From the NCBI GenBank assembly GCA_002324875.1, contig NTJG01000002.1:186001-250000 (forward strand): a stretch of DNA of 64,000 nucleotides, in the 5' to 3' direction. The DNA comes from Lysobacteraceae bacterium NML93-0793 (GTDB lineage: Bacteria > Pseudomonadota > Gammaproteobacteria > Xanthomonadales > Xanthomonadaceae). The translations under genes and the position numbers were made by a program. The notes beneath the pieces were generated by a model, which searched no databases, was not told where the DNA came from, and saw only the letters and a program-made list of their open reading frames with translations. Shown here in pieces: positions 59,700-64,000 of this stretch. Position 1 is the stretch's first letter; each line of letters starts with the position of its first letter.

Positions 59700-60970
59700 G
59701 CGGGGGTCTCCGGCGGGTCGTACAGGCGGGCGACGCGACGCTTGAGCAGGTCGCGCAGCGGGATGCGCAGATCGTCGAGCGCGCCGGCCGCGGCGATGCC
59801 GAGGGCGTCGTCGCGGCACGGCAGGTGCGCTTCGTTGATCGGGATGCGCAGGTGGCAGGCTTCGTAGAGATCGGCCAGGGTCATGTCGTCGAGGTCGCGC
59901 GCCAGCAGCCATTCGCCGGTCTCGGCGCGCTGCAGCAGCCGGATCTCCTCCAGCTGGGCCAGCATCTGCTGCACCAGCGTGTCGGTGAGCATGGGTTCGA
60001 GCGCCTGGATCTCGTCACTGTGCAGGCCGCGCCCGTCGGCGCGCGCGTGGACGAACCGGCCGAGCATGCGCAGCAGCCCGTAGAGTTCGTAGCCACGCGG
60101 CAGGCGCATGTGCGCGGGCTGGTAGCGGAAGGCCGAAATCGAGGCCGCGAACGACGCGCCCAGCAGGATCGCCACCCAGCTCAGGTACACCCACAGCAGG
60201 AAGATCGGCAGGAATGCGATCTGGCCGTAGATGCGTTCGTAGGCGTCGAAGCTGCCGAGGTACAGGCCGATCGCCCACTTCACGATTTCCGACAGCATCA
60301 CCGCGAGCGCGGCGCCGGCCAGCGCGTGGCGCCATTGCACGGTGCGGTGCGGTACCACGCGGAACAGTGTGGTGAAGGCGGCGAGTTCGATCAGCATCGG
60401 CGCCGCCCACAGCATGGCGCTGCGCAGGAACTGGCCCGAGTCGGTGCTGAAGATCTCCAGCGCGAAGAACCGCGCCGACACCGCGAGGCTGGCCGTGGCG
60501 ACCAGCGCGCCGAGCGTGAGCACCGTCCAGTAGACGAGAAAGCGCGCGAACGTCGGCCGCGCCGATTTCACCCGCCAGATGCGGTTGAACGTGGTCTCCA
60601 CGCTGACCAGCGTGACCAGCACCGAGATCACGAGCGCGATCACGCCGATCGTCGTCAGCTGCGCGGTATTGGTCGAGAGCTGCAGCAGCACGTCCTCGAC
60701 CGCGCGCGCCGAGTCGGGCACGAAGTTGGAAAAGATGTAGTCGCTCAGCTGGTCGCGCCACTGGCCGAACGCGGGAAACACCGCCAGCACGCCGAACACC
60801 ACCATCGACAGCGGCACCAGCGCGAACACGGTGGTGAACGCCAGAGCGCCCGCGGCTTCGAACAGGCGGTCGTCGAGAAACCGGCGCCACAGGAACCGCG
60901 CGAAGGTCAGCGCGCGCGCGCGATCGATCGCGCGTTCGCTCCATCGTGTGAGGGTATCCAGCGGCTCCAT
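59696..60970 (-). CDS. YihY/virulence factor BrkB family membrane protein
   Basis: 424 residues from MEPLDTLTRWSE; the frame to 61027 is extra. Six membrane segments are predicted within about residues 30-300 (GALAFTTVFALVPLSMVVF; IGVIALVISVLVTL; LPIFLLWVYLSWVAILLGA), then a ~120-residue C-terminal domain with a winged-helix look (LEPMLTDTLVQQMLAQLEE). Family function is unclear; the old RNase BN label is wrong. Confidence 0.85.
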   Translation of the reverse strand: MEPLDTLTRWSERAIDRARALTFARFLWRRFLDDRLFEAAGALAFTTVFALVPLSMVVFGVLAVFPAFGQWRDQLSDYIFSNFVPDSARAVEDVLLQLSTNTAQLTTIGVIALVISVLVTLVSVETTFNRIWRVKSARPTFARFLVYWTVLTLGALVATASLAVSARFFALEIFSTDSGQFLRSAMLWAAPMLIELAAFTTLFRVVPHRTVQWRHALAGAALAVMLSEIVKWAIGLYLGSFDAYERIYGQIAFLPIFLLWVYLSWVAILLGASFAASISAFRYQPAHMRLPRGYELYGLLRMLGRFVHARADGRGLHSDEIQALEPMLTDTLVQQMLAQLEEIRLLQRAETGEWLLARDLDDMTLADLYEACHLRIPINEAHLPCRDDALGIAAAGALDDLRIPLRDLLKRRVARLYDPPETPA

Positions 60971-60983
60971 CGGCGCAGCGTAG

Positions 60984-62041
<1,058 letters not shown>

Positions 62042-62050
62042 CGCTTGAAC

Positions 62051-62087
62051 GGTGATTGGTGATTCGTGATTGGGGATTGGTGATTCG
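62051..62087. repeat. GTGATTGG/GTGATTCG tandem repeat after DUF2069
   Basis: One arm only: GGTGATTGGTGATTCGTGAT followed by TGGGGATTGGTGATTCG. No inverted partner is found nearby, unlike at other loci. Confidence 0.7.
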
Positions 62088-62193
62088 CAGGCCGAAGCAC
62101 GGCCGTCGGCCCTGCCGTGTCGAGCCGCCAGTGACGAACCGCCCCGCACACTCCCCGTATCATTCCCTCTGATTCCGTACAGACCTCATCACG

Positions 62194-62682
62194 ATGGACG
62201 AACTGCTGATCGTCACCACCGGTGGCACGATCGACAAGATCTACTTCGACGACAAGTCGGACTACCAGGTGGGCGAGCCGCAGATCGGGCGCATGCTCGA
62301 GGAGCTCGGCGTCGCGTTCCGCTTCCGGGTGATTCCGATCATCCGCAAGGACTCGCTGCACATCACCGATGCCGACCGTGAATTGATCCGCGCGACGATC
62401 GCCGCCCAGCCGGCGCGCCACGTGCTGCTGACCCACGGCACCGACTCGATGGTCGAGACGGCGAAGGTACTGGCGTCGATCACCGACAAGACCATCGTGC
62501 TGACCGGCGCCTTGAGCCCGGCGAGCTTCCGTGGCTCGGATGCCGAATTCAACATCGGCACCGCGGTCGGCGCGGTGCAGTCCCGGCCGCCCGGCGTCTA
62601 CGTGGCGATGAACGGCCGCATCTGGGATCCGCTCAAGGTCCGCAAGAACGTCGAGGCCAACCGCTTCGAACCCCTGCCCTGA
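62194..62682 (+). CDS. Single-domain asparaginase-like protein
   Basis: 162 residues, about half the size of type I/II L-asparaginase. It has the N-terminal-domain motifs TTGGTIDK and LLTHGTDSMVETA with both Thr nucleophile candidates, and LTGALSPASFRGSDA. The C-terminal domain is missing, and the DNA beyond the stop is a hairpin, not more coding sequence, so this looks like a natural short form. Activity is unproven. Confidence 0.8.
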   Translation: MDELLIVTTGGTIDKIYFDDKSDYQVGEPQIGRMLEELGVAFRFRVIPIIRKDSLHITDADRELIRATIAAQPARHVLLTHGTDSMVETAKVLASITDKTIVLTGALSPASFRGSDAEFNIGTAVGAVQSRPPGVYVAMNGRIWDPLKVRKNVEANRFEPLP

Positions 62683-62690
62683 GCCGCCGC

Positions 62691-62717
62691 CCACCCCGGA
62701 CGGTCCGTCCGGGGTGG
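62691..62717. terminator. Strong hairpin between two converging genes
   Basis: CCACCCCGGAC (62691-62701) pairs perfectly with GTCCGGGGTGG (62707-62717), 5-base loop. It lies between the asparaginase-like and the protease stops. No T run in either direction. Confidence 0.6.
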
Positions 62718-62729
62718 ACGCCGCTGTCG

Positions 62730-63998
62730 TCAGTTGCCGCCGCTGTAGCTGCCGCGCAGCGTGGCGCCCGAGTAGGCGCTGTAACCGCGCACGGTGACGT
62801 ACCACGTGCCCGCCTGCGGCGCGGCGAAGCTGCAGGTCTCGTTGTTGCCGGTCTGATAGGGCCGGCAATCGTAGACCGAGGTCGTCGGCGCCGCCCCGCG
62901 CCGCACGTACAGGTCCGCATCCCCGGTCCCGCCCGACAGGGCGAACTGGAGATTGGACGCACCCGTCGGGACGTTCAGCGTGTAGGTACGCGTGCTGCTC
63001 GCCGCGCCGGACAGGCCCGACACCGGCACCCCGTTCTGCAGCACGCTGCCACCGCCGCTCGAAGCGGTGAAGGCGGCGGTCAGCGACACGCCCGAGAACG
63101 CCGAGTATCCGCGCAGCATCACGTGGTAGGTCCCGGCCTGGGGTGCGGCGAAGGTGCAGGTTTCCGCATTGCCGGTCTGGTAGGGCCGGCAATCGTAGGT
63201 CGCGGTGGTGGGCTGGCTGCCGAAGCGGACGTAGAGATCGGCATCCCCGGTGCCACCGGCGGTGGTGATCGACAGGTTGGTGGCGCCGGCCGGTACGGTG
63301 ACCGTCCAGTAGCGCGTGCTGCCGGCGGCCCCCGACAGGCCCGTCACCGGCACGCCGTTGGCCAGCTGGCCGGTGCCCGGACCCGGGTCGGGCGGCGTGC
63401 CCCCGTTGCCGGCGGCCGCATCGACGGCGGCCTTGGCATTGATGATGCCGGCGCCGCAGCCACCCGAGCACGTGCCCGGCAACGGACGCGCGGTGCTCTT
63501 GAGGATGGATTCGACCTGCGCCGGGCTCAGCGGGCTCGGCGCGGCCGCCTGCATCAGGGCGACCACGCCGGCCACGTGCGGCGCCGCCATCGAGGTGCCG
63601 TTGTAGGAGGCGTAGCTTTCCGTGCCCGGTCCCTGCGTGCCGCTGTTGAGCGTGGAGACGATGCCCACGCCCGGTGCGGAGACATCGATCAGTGCGCCGT
63701 AGTTCGAGAAACTCGCGCGCGAGCCGTTCTGGTCGGTCGCCGCCACGGCGATGACGTTGTTGCAGTTCGCGGGCGTGAAGCCGGACACGTTGGCGTTGCT
63801 GTTGCCCGCCGCGACCACGACCGTGGTGCCGCGCGAGACGGCGCCGTTGATCGCGTTCTGCGTGGTCGAACCGCAGCTGCCGCTGCCGCCCAGGCTCAGG
63901 TTGATGACCTCGGCCGGGTTGGCGTTCGCCGGCACGCCGGGCACCGACCCGCCGGAGGCCCAGATGATGCCGTCGGCGATGTCGGAGGTGTAGCCGCC
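62730..63998 (-). CDS. S8 (subtilisin-like) secreted protease with two PPC domains, 5-prime end outside
   Basis: The frame is open to the right edge (first full codon 63998), so the signal peptide, propeptide and Asp/His of the triad are missing. Visible are LSLGGSG, the oxyanion Asn in VVAAGNSN, and the Ser in [13 protein letters not shown]. Two tandem PPC domains of ~95 residues follow (each has [21 protein letters not shown], [11 protein letters not shown]), joined by a Gly/Ser linker. Such proteases are secreted; PPC domains are often removed after export. Confidence 0.93.
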   Translation of the reverse strand, partial: GGYTSDIADGIIWASGGSVPGVPANANPAEVINLSLGGSGSCGSTTQNAINGAVSRGTTVVVAAGNSNANVSGFTPANCNNVIAVAATDQNGSRASFSNYGALIDVSAPGVGIVSTLNSGTQGPGTESYASYNGTSMAAPHVAGVVALMQAAAPSPLSPAQVESILKSTARPLPGTCSGGCGAGIINAKAAVDAAAGNGGTPPDPGPGTGQLANGVPVTGLSGAAGSTRYWTVTVPAGATNLSITTAGGTGDADLYVRFGSQPTTATYDCRPYQTGNAETCTFAAPQAGTYHVMLRGYSAFSGVSLTAAFTASSGGGSVLQNGVPVSGLSGAASSTRTYTLNVPTGASNLQFALSGGTGDADLYVRRGAAPTTSVYDCRPYQTGNNETCSFAAPQAGTWYVTVRGYSAYSGATLRGSYSGGN

Positions 63999-64000
63999 GC

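Overview
The window is high-GC DNA, about two thirds G+C by eye. Gene content and order point to a gammaproteobacterium of the Xanthomonadaceae, in the Lysobacter/Luteimonas/Xanthomonas range. Supporting features are a long uninterrupted S10-spc-alpha ribosomal gene string on the minus strand, a class II DAHP synthase, the order lolB-ispE-tRNA-Gln-prs-rplY-pth-ychF, and the short intergenic repeats described below. Genus assignment is inference; there is no rRNA in the window.

Layout. 1-11.6 kb holds metabolism and housekeeping: the end of a citrate-synthase-family gene, prpE, mdh, a periplasmic CxxC protein, an aminotransferase, ppiB, then typA-thpR and two small genes in an overlapping plus-strand string, then the class II DAHP synthase and dsbB. 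11.7-26.1 kb is the S10-spc-alpha cluster, read right to left from rpsJ to rplQ. 26.6-31.0 kb is the str cluster (rpsL-rpsG-fusA-tuf). 31.3-43.7 kb is rplK-rplA, rplJ-rplL and rpoB-rpoC with nusG and secE upstream. 43.8-45.7 kb has tRNA-Trp, a second tuf, and tRNA-Thr, tRNA-Gly and tRNA-Tyr. 45.8-54.6 kb is a minus-strand block: isoaspartyl peptidase, ychF, a DUF4375/DMP19-like gene, pth, rplY, prs, tRNA-Gln, ispE, lolB and a TPR protein. 54.7-58.8 kb on the plus strand carries hemA-prfA-moaB-xre-ppk2. 58.9-64 kb has acylphosphatase, a TlpA-like lipoprotein, a YihY membrane protein, wrbA, DUF2069, a short asparaginase-like protein and the 3-prime part of a secreted subtilase.

Most of the window is conserved core machinery: transcription, translation and protein export genes whose products act together. 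The less ordinary signals are between genes. (1) A family of GTGATTCG/GTGATTGG-type repeats, mostly as inverted arms, lies in six intergenic gaps, including inside rpsN-rplE, tuf-fusA and rpoC-rpoB. (2) The two tuf copies are almost identical to the codon but diverge right outside the coding sequence; each is followed by a 10-bp stem whose bases differ yet still pair, and then by a related ~95-bp element with inverted ends. (3) A lower-GC gene pairing a CxxC/CxxC ribbon with a DMP19-like domain is wedged between pth and ychF. (4) The acylphosphatase gene seems to start at CTG, overlapping the tlpA stop codon. I saw no CRISPR array, prophage, transposase or complete new defence system. The interesting material is regulatory and repeat structure rather than a novel gene system.
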